Assembly: GCA_902599955.1 (NCBI GenBank) | Contig: CACKHK010000009.1 | Location: 1 to 42,865 of the forward strand | Direction of reading: 5' to 3' | Origin: an uncultured Pelagibacteraceae bacterium | GTDB lineage: Bacteria > Pseudomonadota > Alphaproteobacteria > Pelagibacterales > Pelagibacteraceae | DNA: 42,865 nucleotides | Shown: piece after piece, positions 7,066-15,439 of the stretch | Position numbering within the stretch: the first letter of the stretch is position 1 | Layout of the letters: each line of letters starts with the position of its first letter | Position numbers and translations under genes: made by a program | Notes under the pieces: generated by a model | What the model was told of the DNA's origin: nothing | Database searches by the model: none | Seen by the model: only the letters and a program-made list of their open reading frames with translations

Positions 7066-7075
7066 TACTATTTAC

Positions 7076-7948
7076 ATGGCAAATAATAAATTAGCAATAA
7101 TAGGTGGAAGTGGTCTTTACGATGTTGAAGAGTTTAACGATAGAGAATTAATAGATTTAGACACTCCATGGGGGAAACCTTCAGATCAGATTTTAAAAAC
7201 TAATTATAATAGTAAGGAAGTTTATTTTCTTCCAAGACACGGCAAAGGTCATTTCATTTCACCATCAAATATCAATTTTAGGGCAAACATTGATGCATTA
7301 AAACAACTAGGTGTAACAGATATTGTATCAATATCTGCAGTTGGCTCTCTAAAAAAAGATTTACCTCCAGGTAAATTTGTTATTATAGATCAATTTATAG
7401 ATAGAACATTTGCAAGAAATAAAACTTTCTTTGAAGATGAAATTGTTGCCCATGTATCAATGGCCCATCCAACATCAAGTGGATTAATGAATGCATGTGA
7501 GGATGCAATTAAAAAAGAAGAAATAGATTATCAAAGGGGAGGGACTTATGTAGTAATGGAAGGTCCACAATTTTCAACTTTGGCTGAGTCGAATCTTTAT
7601 AGATCCTGGAAAGCAGATGTGATTGGAATGACTAATATGCCAGAAGCAAAGTTAGCAAGAGAAGCTGAAATTAGATATGCATCTGTCTCAATGGTGACTG
7701 ATTATGATTGTTGGCATCCAGATCATGAAAATGTTGATGTTCAAAAAGTTATTAAGGTATTATTAGACAATGCTTCAAAAGCAAAAAATATGATCAAAAA
7801 TTTAATAGATGTCTTTGAGAATTATATTGATCCAAATGATCCAACAAATAATTGTTTAGATGTAGCTATTATAACTGCACCAGAAAATAGAACTCAAAAA
7901 ACAAAAGATAAATTGAAAACAATAGCTGGCAGAGTATTGAATAAATGA
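7076..7948 (+). CDS. mtnP: S-methyl-5'-thioadenosine phosphorylase
   Basis: MtnP phosphorolyses 5'-methylthioadenosine (MTA), the by-product of spermidine synthesis, to adenine and 5-methylthioribose-1-phosphate. The 290-residue chain has the family phosphate site GGSGLYD near 10-16, PRHGKGH near 53-59, and the purine and sugar pocket motifs VMEGPQFSTLAES (about 161-173) and NMPEAKLAREA (about 187-197). These fit MTA phosphorylase better than guanosine or inosine phosphorylase, which usually keep Asn rather than Asp at the base-recognition position; TDYD follows near 213. It heads a long plus-strand run and overlaps mtnA by 4 bases (ATGA). Confidence 0.95.
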   Translation: MANNKLAIIGGSGLYDVEEFNDRELIDLDTPWGKPSDQILKTNYNSKEVYFLPRHGKGHFISPSNINFRANIDALKQLGVTDIVSISAVGSLKKDLPPGKFVIIDQFIDRTFARNKTFFEDEIVAHVSMAHPTSSGLMNACEDAIKKEEIDYQRGGTYVVMEGPQFSTLAESNLYRSWKADVIGMTNMPEAKLAREAEIRYASVSMVTDYDCWHPDHENVDVQKVIKVLLDNASKAKNMIKNLIDVFENYIDPNDPTNNCLDVAIITAPENRTQKTKDKLKTIAGRVLNK

Positions 7949-9021
7949 GAATAGCAGGTAAAGAATATAGAACTATCTGGTACGAAGATGATGTAGTTAA
8001 AATAATTGATCAAACAAAACTTCCACATAATTTTATTATTAAGGATCTCGAAACAGTAGATCATGCTGTTAATGCAATTAAATCAATGGAAGTTAGGGGC
8101 GCCCCATTAATAGGAGCTACAGCTGCTTTCGGTATAGCTTTGGCAATTAAGGAAAATAATGACTTAAAATTTATTAAAAAAAGTTCAGAAAAACTAGTTA
8201 ATGCAAGACCCACCGCAATTAACTTACAATGGGCAGTCCATAGGATGAATAATAAATTATCATTTATAAAATCTGAAAATTTATTTGATGTTGCAATAAA
8301 TGAAGCCAAAGAAATATGTAATGAAGATATAAATTTTTGTGAAAATATAGGTTTAGAGGGATTTAAAATTATTGAGAAAATCTATAATCAAAAGAAAAAA
8401 ACAGTCAATATACTTACTCATTGTAATGCAGGATGGTTAGCTACTATTAACTGGGGTACCGCAACATCTCCAATTTATCATGCACATAAAAAAGGTATTC
8501 CCGTACATGTATGGGTCGATGAAACCAGACCAAGAAATCAAGGCGCAAATTTAACTTCATTTGAATTGAATGAAGAAGGAATACCAAATACAATTATTAC
8601 AGATAATACAGGTGGAATCTTAATGCAAAGAGGCGAGGTAGATATGTGTATTGTGGGTACTGATAGAACTTTATCAACAGGTGATGTTTGTAATAAAATT
8701 GGTACTTATTTAAAGGCTTTGGCTGCATATGATAATAATGTACCTTTCTATGTAGCTCTACCAAGTTCCACTATTGATTGGGAAACAAAAGATTATAATG
8801 AGATACCAATTGAAGAGAGAGACGCCGAAGAACTATCTTATATAGAGGGAAAAGATGATAAAAATAACATAAAAAAAGTTTTGATTTATCCTGAAAGAAG
8901 TAAATCTATGAATCTTGCTTTTGATATAACCCCTGCAAAATATGTGACAGGTTTAATAACTGAAAAAGGTATATGCAAAGCATCTACAAATGGTTTAAAA
9001 CAAATGTTTAGTAAATTATGA
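7945..9021 (+). CDS. mtnA: Methylthioribose-1-phosphate isomerase
   Basis: MtnA isomerises 5-methylthioribose-1-phosphate to methylthioribulose-1-phosphate in methionine salvage. At 358 residues it is full length. The catalytic Cys160 in LTHCNAG and Asp240 in VGTDRT fall at the same numbers as in the well-studied Bacillus enzyme. RGAPLIGATAAFG (51-63) and DETRPRNQG (192-200) are also family hallmarks separating it from eIF2B-like relatives. It follows mtnP with a 4-base ATGA overlap and is itself overlapped by the next gene, so translation is probably coupled through the set. Confidence 0.96.
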   Translation: MRIAGKEYRTIWYEDDVVKIIDQTKLPHNFIIKDLETVDHAVNAIKSMEVRGAPLIGATAAFGIALAIKENNDLKFIKKSSEKLVNARPTAINLQWAVHRMNNKLSFIKSENLFDVAINEAKEICNEDINFCENIGLEGFKIIEKIYNQKKKTVNILTHCNAGWLATINWGTATSPIYHAHKKGIPVHVWVDETRPRNQGANLTSFELNEEGIPNTIITDNTGGILMQRGEVDMCIVGTDRTLSTGDVCNKIGTYLKALAAYDNNVPFYVALPSSTIDWETKDYNEIPIEERDAEELSYIEGKDDKNNIKKVLIYPERSKSMNLAFDITPAKYVTGLITEKGICKASTNGLKQMFSKL

Positions 9022-9359
9022 ACCCTCTTATTCTATCTTTAATATGTTTAGTTATAGTTGGCATAACAGCAAATTTAATTAAATTAATAAAAGAGAGTAA
9101 AATACTGCTTCAATTATCAATATTACCTTGTGTGTATTTAGTTATTTATGGATGTTATTTAATATTTGGTCCAATTGATTTATACAAGGATGGAACAGAA
9201 AATTTTTTTAATCAGAACCCAAATAAAGAACTGCCAATTGTTTTTGTATTACTTAAATTTTATCAATATATTTTAGTCTTAGTTGGAATTGTATTTGGTT
9301 ATTTATATTTTTATTATTTAAGTCAAATTAATAAAGATAAAAATAATCTTAATACATAA
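9018..9359 (+). CDS. Three-helix membrane protein embedded in the MTA-salvage operon, unknown function
   Basis: This 113-residue protein has three hydrophobic segments (about 3-22, 30-52 and 79-103), and the loop between the second and third is polar and Asn-rich. I do not recognise a family. The ATG overlaps the mtnA stop (ATGA) and the gene ends one base before the aldolase ATG, so it is clearly part of this operon. A role in moving a sulfur by-product or a polyamine, or anchoring the pathway at the membrane, would be speculation from position alone. Confidence 0.7.
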   Translation: MNPLILSLICLVIVGITANLIKLIKESKILLQLSILPCVYLVIYGCYLIFGPIDLYKDGTENFFNQNPNKELPIVFVLLKFYQYILVLVGIVFGYLYFYYLSQINKDKNNLNT

Positions 9360-9360
9360 A

Positions 9361-9990
9361 ATGCTAATTCAAAAAAAAGAGATTATTAAATTTGCCAAAC
9401 TGTTAAATCAAAGAAAATTATCAGCTCTAAGATCTGGCAATATATCATTAAGATATAAAAGTGGATTTTTAATCACTCCTTCTGGAAAAAAATATTCATT
9501 ATTAAAAGTTAAGGACATCGTATTTGTTAATCTAAATGGAAAATATAATAAAAAACAGAAACCTTCTTCTGAGTGGAGGTTCCACCAAGATATTTATATT
9601 TCAAAAAAAAATGCTAAAGCAATAGTTCATTCTCATTCTACAAATGCTACAGCTCTATCAACACATAATAAAAAAATACCTCCATTTCATTACATGGTGG
9701 CCTTAGCTGGTGGATCAGATATTAAATGTGCAAAATATGCAACTTACGGAACGAGAGAATTATCAAAAAATATTCTTAAAGCTTTAAAAAACAGATTTGC
9801 ATGTTTAATCGCCAATCATGGACAGATTACATTTGGATCTAGTCTTGCAGAAGCATTTGAATTAGCAGAGGAAGTAGATAATCTTGCCAAACAGTACATC
9901 AAAGCTCTCTTATTGGGACGGCCTAAACTTTTAAGTTTAAATGAAATGAAAAAAGTTTTAAATAAGAGCAAAACATATAAAAAAAATTAG
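9361..9990 (+). CDS. Class II aldolase/adducin family protein (methylthioribulose-1-P aldolase or MtnB-type dehydratase)
   Basis: A 209-residue zinc-dependent aldolase of the fuculose-phosphate aldolase fold. Visible are SGNIS (25-29), SSEWRFH with the catalytic-type Glu71, zinc ligands His90 and His92 in HSHS, and His153 in NHG. The same family contains MtnB (methylthioribulose-1-P dehydratase) and the aldolase of the MTA-to-DHAP shunt. Coming right after mtnA, the substrate is almost certainly methylthioribulose-1-phosphate. Retained Glu71 and absence of the later salvage genes (mtnC, mtnD) nearby make the aldolase reading, giving DHAP and methylthioacetaldehyde, attractive but unproven. 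Confidence 0.85.
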   Translation: MLIQKKEIIKFAKLLNQRKLSALRSGNISLRYKSGFLITPSGKKYSLLKVKDIVFVNLNGKYNKKQKPSSEWRFHQDIYISKKNAKAIVHSHSTNATALSTHNKKIPPFHYMVALAGGSDIKCAKYATYGTRELSKNILKALKNRFACLIANHGQITFGSSLAEAFELAEEVDNLAKQYIKALLLGRPKLLSLNEMKKVLNKSKTYKKN

Positions 9991-9991
9991 A

Positions 9992-11035
9992 ATGACAACA
10001 AAAGTTGGAGAACATATTACACTTGATATTTTAGGAACAAAGAAAGAATACGATCCAGCTTTTTATGAAAAATTAGTCTATAAAATTGCAAAAATTGCAA
10101 AAGTAACAGTATTAGAAATAACAAAATATAAGTTTGAACCTCAAGGATTTACCCTTGTAGCTTTACTTGCAGAAAGCCATATAAGTTTTCATACATTTCC
10201 TGAAAAAGGCATAATAAGTTTTGATTTTTTTACATGTGCAAAAGTATCCCCTTTAGTAGCTTTGGATGTTATTAAAGAGGAAATTGATCATACAAATATA
10301 ATTATTAAAAAATTTAATAGGGATACTATAGACCATTATCATGACAATTATAGCTCACCGGGTTTAAAGAAGTCTTACATAGTTAAAAAAATTTTAGAAA
10401 AATTTAAATCTGAGGTTGGACAGCAAATAGAAATTTTAGAATTAGAACAGTTTGGTAAAGCACTATTCATAGATAATGAAATTCAGGTGGCAGAGAGTGA
10501 TGAGCACTTATATAGCTCAACATTTGTTAACTCTGGACTTAATCTAAATTCAAATAAAGAAAAAGCTGCAATAATTGGTGGAGGTGACGGAGGTGTTGCA
10601 AGAGAGTGTATTTCAAAAAATTTTGGTTTTATTGATTGGTTTGAATTAGATCCAGAGGTTGTAAATGTTTGCGACAAACACTTAGCAAAAATTGGAAACA
10701 AAGCTACAGAAAAAAATTCAGTAAATTGTGTTTGGGGGGATGCTTTTGAAAGTATTAAAATAGTTAACGATAATACTTATGATCAAATATTTGTTGATTT
10801 AAATGATGATCAGTACTGCATCGATCTAGCTGCAAAAAATATGAATGCCTTAGAAAGAATATTAAAACCAAAAGGTGTAATAACAGCTCAAGTAGGCAGT
10901 CAGGATAAAAAACCTGATCAAGTAAATAACTGGCTTAATGTATTTAATAAAAATTTTGGTAATACAAAATTATCGAGAGTTTATATACCTAGTTTTGACT
11001 GCTCTTGGAACTTTTCATCATCTATAAATCATTAG
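9992..11035 (+). CDS. speDE: Fused S-adenosylmethionine decarboxylase / spermidine synthase (SpeD-SpeE)
   Basis: One 347-residue chain carries two enzymes. Residues 1-115 are a bacterial pro-SpeD: the self-cleavage site is Glu61-Ser62 in AESHISFHTFPE, with His67 and Cys82 (FFTC) also in place, so the pyruvoyl cofactor can form. Residues 130-347 are spermidine synthase: EIQVAESDE (Asp170), the decarboxy-AdoMet site GGGDGG (196-201), GDAF (249-252), and the Asp269/Asp272 pair expected at the amine site. Together they turn AdoMet plus putrescine into spermidine and MTA. The MTA goes to the upstream mtnP-mtnA-aldolase genes. SpeD-SpeE fusions are known but uncommon. Confidence 0.93.
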   Translation: MTTKVGEHITLDILGTKKEYDPAFYEKLVYKIAKIAKVTVLEITKYKFEPQGFTLVALLAESHISFHTFPEKGIISFDFFTCAKVSPLVALDVIKEEIDHTNIIIKKFNRDTIDHYHDNYSSPGLKKSYIVKKILEKFKSEVGQQIEILELEQFGKALFIDNEIQVAESDEHLYSSTFVNSGLNLNSNKEKAAIIGGGDGGVARECISKNFGFIDWFELDPEVVNVCDKHLAKIGNKATEKNSVNCVWGDAFESIKIVNDNTYDQIFVDLNDDQYCIDLAAKNMNALERILKPKGVITAQVGSQDKKPDQVNNWLNVFNKNFGNTKLSRVYIPSFDCSWNFSSSINH

Positions 11036-11092
11036 AATTTTCTTTTTTATTCTATCAATTTATGAAATAATTAAATTTTAACGGAGGAAATA

Positions 11093-11920
11093 ATGAATAT
11101 ATTAAAAAAAACTTTTTTTTCGATTATAATTTCTTTATTTTTAATCAGCAGTTCTAATGCTGATAAAATAAGAATTGGAACAGAGGGCGCTTATCCTCCC
11201 TGGAATTCAAAAGATGCTTCAGGGAAATTAATTGGTTTTGAAGTAGAATTAGCTTGGCAGTTATGCAGATATATCGGTCAACAATGTGAAATAGTTGAAC
11301 AAGATTGGGACGGAATGATACCGGCATTAACATCTAAAAAATTTGATGCAATCATGGCCGGAATGTCAATCACCGAGGAAAGAATGAAAACAATTAATTT
11401 TTCACAAGGATATGCAGATGAAGTTGCATCTTTAGCAGTTATGAAAGGTTCAGATCTTGAAGGAATAGACACTCCTGATGCTGTAAACTTAAACCTTGGC
11501 GGATCAGCTGTAAATAAAGCAATGAAAACATTAACAACTGCTTTATCGGGAAAAACAGTTTGTACTCAGATTGGCACAATTCACCAAAACTTTCTTGAGT
11601 CTGGAGATGTAGGAAAAGTAAATTTAAAAACTTACAAGACACAAGATGAGGTTAACCTTGATTTATCTAACGGAAGATGTGATGTAGCGTTAGCTGCTGC
11701 GGTTGCATTTACCGATTATGCTGAAAAGTCTGGAGAAGCTGTTGTACTTGTGGGACCAACTTTTTCAGGTGGTGCATTTGGTAATGGTGTTGGAGTAGGT
11801 ATTAGAAAAGATGACACTAAACTTTTAAAAGCCTTTAATAAAGCTATAGATAAAGCAAGAAAAGACGGCCATATTAGTAGAATTGCTATTAAATGGTTTG
11901 GTTTTGACGCTTCTATGTAA
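11093..11920 (+). CDS. Polar amino-acid ABC transporter substrate-binding protein
   Basis: A periplasmic receptor of the HisJ/LAO type, 275 residues. The signal peptide covers residues 1-23 (SSNA cleavage site). The ligand lobe motifs are in family order: IGTEGAYPPWN (about 28-38), GFEVELAWQLC, DWDGMIPAL, FDAIMAGMSITEERM, then a C-terminal domain. The pattern is closest to receptors for basic amino acids (Lys, Arg, ornithine) and opines. A strong GGAGG lies at 11083-11087, 5 bases before the ATG. It lies 57 bases after speDE, so arginine, ornithine or a polyamine precursor is a reasonable but unproved ligand. A hairpin follows the stop. Confidence 0.92.
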   Translation: MNILKKTFFSIIISLFLISSSNADKIRIGTEGAYPPWNSKDASGKLIGFEVELAWQLCRYIGQQCEIVEQDWDGMIPALTSKKFDAIMAGMSITEERMKTINFSQGYADEVASLAVMKGSDLEGIDTPDAVNLNLGGSAVNKAMKTLTTALSGKTVCTQIGTIHQNFLESGDVGKVNLKTYKTQDEVNLDLSNGRCDVALAAAVAFTDYAEKSGEAVVLVGPTFSGGAFGNGVGVGIRKDDTKLLKAFNKAIDKARKDGHISRIAIKWFGFDASM

Positions 11921-11933
11921 TTAATTTTAGATG

Positions 11934-11958
11934 TGGCGACTATAATATATAGTCGCCA
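11934..11958 (+). other. Perfect 11-bp hairpin between binding-protein and permease genes
   Basis: TGGCGACTATA (11934-11944), loop ATA, TATAGTCGCCA (11948-11958) makes a perfect 11-bp stem with a 3-base loop. It begins 13 bases after the receptor stop and ends 6 bases before the permease ATG. No T-run follows, so it is more likely an mRNA-stabilising or processing structure that keeps receptor message abundant than a terminator. Confidence 0.8.
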
Positions 11959-11964
11959 ATCTAT

Positions 11965-12657
11965 ATGGAGCTTCTATCATTTGGAGATACTGGTTGGGGA
12001 GATGAACTATTTTTCGCAACCCTAATGACAATTGCCGTATCAATTGCTGCAATGGCAATTGGATTTGTGTTTGCATTAATATTTACTCCTTTAAAATTAT
12101 CTAAAAATAAAACACTTAATGTAATTGGAAATTGTTACACTACAATTATTAGAGGTGTTCCAGAACTATTAGTAATTTATTTACTATTTTTTGGTGGCAC
12201 AGGAGCCGTAATGTATGTTGCCTCAATTTTTGGATATGATGGTTATATTGAGATTAATGCATTTATAACTGGTGCTCTTGCCATAGGGATTATATCAGGA
12301 GCATATTCAACAGAAGTTTTTAGAGGAGCAATATTGTCAATTGATAAAGGTCAATTCGAAGCGTCTCAGGTTTTAGGAATAAAGAAAAGTATTCAATTTT
12401 ATAAAGTTATTTTACCCCAGATGTTGAGACTCTCTATTCCTAACCTAAGTAACGTTTGGCAAATAACATTAAAGGATACATCTTTAATATCTGTAACTGG
12501 ATTGGTAGAAATTATGAGGCAGTCCTATATCGCAGCAGGATCTACAAGAGATCCATTATTTTTTTACTCTGTTGCTGCAGTTCTATATTTAGTTCTCACA
12601 TTTTTAAGCATGAAAATAATCAATAAATTAGAATCTAGATTTAATAAAGGTTACTAA
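11965..12657 (+). CDS. Polar amino-acid ABC transporter permease (HisQ type)
   Basis: A 230-residue inner-membrane permease with about five hydrophobic segments. The PAAT-type membrane motif RGVPELLVIYLLFF (about 62-75) and the ATPase-contact EAA loop, here FEASQVLGIKKSIQFYKVILPQ (about 131-152), are present. It forms a heterodimer with the next gene product; the two overlap by one base (TAATG). It serves the receptor upstream. No ATP-binding subunit follows, so the pump must borrow an ATPase encoded elsewhere. Confidence 0.93.
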   Translation: MELLSFGDTGWGDELFFATLMTIAVSIAAMAIGFVFALIFTPLKLSKNKTLNVIGNCYTTIIRGVPELLVIYLLFFGGTGAVMYVASIFGYDGYIEINAFITGALAIGIISGAYSTEVFRGAILSIDKGQFEASQVLGIKKSIQFYKVILPQMLRLSIPNLSNVWQITLKDTSLISVTGLVEIMRQSYIAAGSTRDPLFFYSVAAVLYLVLTFLSMKIINKLESRFNKGY

Positions 12658-13334
12658 TGGACATAAATTTAATGATTAGTATTTTTCCCAGTTTGTTAAA
12701 TGGCACAGCTATAACTCTAAAACTTTTAATATCCTCTATGTTTTTTGGACTATTAATTGGTCTATTTTTTGCAATTTTAAGAATTAACAATAATCCTCTA
12801 ATTAATAAGTTTGCCTACGGATATTCTTATTTTTTCAGAGGCACACCATTGCTTGTTCAATTATATTTAATCTATTATGGTTTAGCTAATATTGAATTTC
12901 TAAGAAACTCATTTTTATGGGTGGTTATTAGAGAACCTTATTGGTGTGCAATTATTGCATTTTCGCTAAATACTGGAGCATACACATCTGAAATTTTAAG
13001 ATCGGCTTTCCAAACAATAAAAGAGGGTTATATAGAGGCTGCACAAAGTTTAGGTGTCACAAAGAAAATTACTTTTTATAAAATACAAATTCCAATAGCA
13101 ATAAAACAGTCATTACCTGCTTATGGAAATGAGATAATTTTAATGCTAAAAGGTACATCTTTGGCAAGTGTAATAACAATTATGGATTTAATGGGAGAAG
13201 CTAGAAAAGTAAACGTTTTAACTTTTAAGCCATTCGAAGCCTTTATTACTGCAGGAATAATATATTTATTTTTAACTTTTATAATTCACAATATTGTAAA
13301 GTATTTAGAAAAAAAATACGGATTTCAAACATGA
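12657..13334 (+). CDS. Polar amino-acid ABC transporter permease (HisM type)
   Basis: A 225-residue permease, homologous to its upstream neighbour. It has about five hydrophobic segments, FRGTPLLVQLYLIYYG (about 61-76) and an EAA loop EAAQSLGVTKKITFYKIQIP (about 140-160), the contact point for the ABC ATPase. Start and stop overlap both neighbours (TAATG upstream, ATGA downstream), so it is in the middle of a coupled set. Where most operons of this class next carry the HisP-like ATPase, this one has an amidase. Confidence 0.93.
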   Translation: MDINLMISIFPSLLNGTAITLKLLISSMFFGLLIGLFFAILRINNNPLINKFAYGYSYFFRGTPLLVQLYLIYYGLANIEFLRNSFLWVVIREPYWCAIIAFSLNTGAYTSEILRSAFQTIKEGYIEAAQSLGVTKKITFYKIQIPIAIKQSLPAYGNEIILMLKGTSLASVITIMDLMGEARKVNVLTFKPFEAFITAGIIYLFLTFIIHNIVKYLEKKYGFQT

Positions 13335-14116
13335 AAGTAGCTTGTATTCAATTATCTAGTGGGGAAGATTATACTAAAAATTCTAAAGATATTATAAAAT
13401 ATGTAAATCAAGCGATAAAGAACAAATCAGACCTAATAATTACACCAGAAACTTCTTCATTAATGTCGGCTGATAAAAAAAATTTGTTTAAATATTCATA
13501 TGAAATGAGGAATGATCCAATAATAAAAAAAGTAAAACTTATAGCTAAATCAAAGAAAAAATGGATACTCCTTGGCTCAATGTGTATTAAAGAAAAAAAC
13601 AAATTAAGAAATAGATCTATTCTTATTGGACCTAATGGTAAAATAAACACCTATTACGATAAAATAAATATGTTTGATGTTAAAGTTTCAAAAAAAGAGC
13701 AACATAAAGAAAGTAAAGTTTTTAAGGCAGGTAAAAGATTAGTATCAGCCTCATTGCCATGGGGAAAAATAGGTCTTTCAATTTGTTATGATTTAAGATT
13801 TCCAGAACTTTATAGAAACTTATCAAAAAGAAATTTAAGTTTTATAACTGTTCCGTCTGCATTTACCAAAAAAACTGGTCAAAGACATTGGTTAGCTTTA
13901 TTAAAAGCAAGAGCTATTGAAAACTTTTGTTATATTTTCGCTCCTAATCAAACTGGAAAAAATACGATTAAAAGAGAAACTTTTGGGCATACAGTTATTA
14001 TTTCACCCGATGGGAAAATAATGGCTCTCAAAAAATTTGGTAAAGGAATTATATATTCAAATATAAAACCAAAAATAGCTATGGATTTAAGAAAAATTAT
14101 TCCAAGCATTAAATAA
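13331..14116 (+). CDS. Nitrilase-superfamily amidase (Nit1/Nit2-like)
   Basis: A 261-residue carbon-nitrogen hydrolase with the full catalytic triad: Glu40 (TPET), Lys111 (YDKINMF) and Cys152 (SICYDLRFPELYR). YDKINMFD and CYDLRFPE with a C-terminal GHTVIISPDG are the signature of the Nit branch: deaminated-glutathione amidase, or omega-amidase of 2-oxoglutaramate and similar compounds. N-carbamoylputrescine amidase was considered because of the polyamine genes, but that enzyme has a different block around the cysteine. The gene overlaps the permease stop (ATGA). A link to the imported amino acid, such as deamidation of a transamination product, is inference. Confidence 0.88.
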   Translation: MKVACIQLSSGEDYTKNSKDIIKYVNQAIKNKSDLIITPETSSLMSADKKNLFKYSYEMRNDPIIKKVKLIAKSKKKWILLGSMCIKEKNKLRNRSILIGPNGKINTYYDKINMFDVKVSKKEQHKESKVFKAGKRLVSASLPWGKIGLSICYDLRFPELYRNLSKRNLSFITVPSAFTKKTGQRHWLALLKARAIENFCYIFAPNQTGKNTIKRETFGHTVIISPDGKIMALKKFGKGIIYSNIKPKIAMDLRKIIPSIK

Positions 14117-14121
14117 TTAAT

Positions 14122-15432
14122 TTAAATTTTTAAGTAAATTCTATTAAAATAAAAAGTTAATGTGAGTGCTCGTAAAATCAAAAATATAGTCAAAGAAATC
14201 CATAGACCTTGATTACCAAAACCTTCAACAAGCATAAATGAACTTATTAAGTGAATAATAACAGAGACAAACATGGCATTTCTCAACTCTTGGGTTTGAG
14301 AAGCTCCGATAAATATTCCATCTAATTGGTAACAAAATGATGAAACAAAAGGTAATAACACTACCCAAAAAGAATACTGGTAACTAATATCTCTTATATT
14401 CTCTAAGTCGGTCATAAAATCTATAAATGAATTTTTGAAAAATAAGTAAAATAAAGAAATCAATATCCCGGTTAAAGAACTCAAAATAAATGAATTTTTA
14501 ACAATTTTAATAAAAAGAAGTTTATTTTTTCTACCAATAGAATATCCAACTATACCTTCTGTTGAAAAGGCATAAGCATCTAAGATAAATGCAGACAAAA
14601 ATATAAGATTTATTAAAATTGTATTAGCTGCAATAAATTCTTCACCAATTCTTCCACCAAGATAAGTAAACCAAAAAAAAGAAAAAGTTAGTAATATAGT
14701 TCTTAAAAATATATTTAAATTTATCTCTAATAAATTTTTTAATTTTGAGGTATTTATAATTTCCTCTAAATTAAAGTTAAAAGGGACGTATTTTCTTAAA
14801 TAATAGAAAATATAAAATAAAAATAAAAATGATGTTATTCCTGTGGCAAGTAAAGTCCCATAAGCGACACCTTTAATATTTAAATTGAATTTTAATACTA
14901 AAATAGTGCTAAATAAGATATTTAGAATAGATAATAAACCAATTGCAAGGCTTGAAATTTTTGTCTTTTGTAATCCAATAAATAATCCTACTACAATATA
15001 AATTGTTAATTCAAAAAGAGATGAGTAAATTCTTATATTAAAATATTCATTAAATTTATTTTTTGTATCAATTGATAAATCAAAAAATATTAGACATAAA
15101 TTTAATAATTGTTTTTGGAATAGTATCAATAAAATTGATATTGAAATTACAAATAGTAGATTTCTAAAAACTATATTTAAGATGCTTTTATAATCATTTC
15201 TTCCAAATGATTGACTTACTAGTCCCACAGTACCCATTCTTAAAAAACCAAAACTCCAAAATACTAATGAAAAAAAACTAGATGCTATACTCGTTGCAGT
15301 CAAATAACTTTGATCACTCATATTTCCCATTAATGCTGTATCAACAATTCCAACCAGGGGAATTGCAAGGTTGGCAAAAAATATCGGTATAGATAGAGTT
15401 AATATGTATCTGATTGACGATTTATCGCTCAC
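14122..15432 (-). CDS. MATE-family efflux transporter
   Basis: A 436-residue inner-membrane protein with about twelve hydrophobic segments in two homologous halves. The family opening IPIFFANLAIPLVGIVDTALMGN (residues 15-37) carries the conserved Pro and Asp positions. RMGTVGLVSQSFGRND (about 65-80) matches the MATE signature, closest to the DinF branch. Such proteins export drugs or metabolites using sodium or proton gradients. It ends 5 bases from the convergent amidase gene and starts 7 bases downstream of the DUF6165-like gene, so the two probably share a transcript. Substrate unknown. Confidence 0.92.
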   Translation of the reverse strand: MSDKSSIRYILTLSIPIFFANLAIPLVGIVDTALMGNMSDQSYLTATSIASSFFSLVFWSFGFLRMGTVGLVSQSFGRNDYKSILNIVFRNLLFVISISILLILFQKQLLNLCLIFFDLSIDTKNKFNEYFNIRIYSSLFELTIYIVVGLFIGLQKTKISSLAIGLLSILNILFSTILVLKFNLNIKGVAYGTLLATGITSFLFLFYIFYYLRKYVPFNFNLEEIINTSKLKNLLEINLNIFLRTILLTFSFFWFTYLGGRIGEEFIAANTILINLIFLSAFILDAYAFSTEGIVGYSIGRKNKLLFIKIVKNSFILSSLTGILISLFYLFFKNSFIDFMTDLENIRDISYQYSFWVVLLPFVSSFCYQLDGIFIGASQTQELRNAMFVSVIIHLISSFMLVEGFGNQGLWISLTIFLILRALTLTFYFNRIYLKI

Positions 15433-15439
15433 TTATTGA

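Noticed and set aside
7039-7075. SAM or MTA-related riboswitch before the salvage genes
   Set aside because: Only 37 bases separate the divergent starts and both transcripts look leaderless, so no aptamer fits.
13331-14116. N-carbamoylputrescine amidase, completing a putrescine route to spermidine
   Set aside because: The Cys block (CYDLRFPELYR) and length fit the Nit1/Nit2 branch, not that enzyme. The polyamine context alone is not enough.
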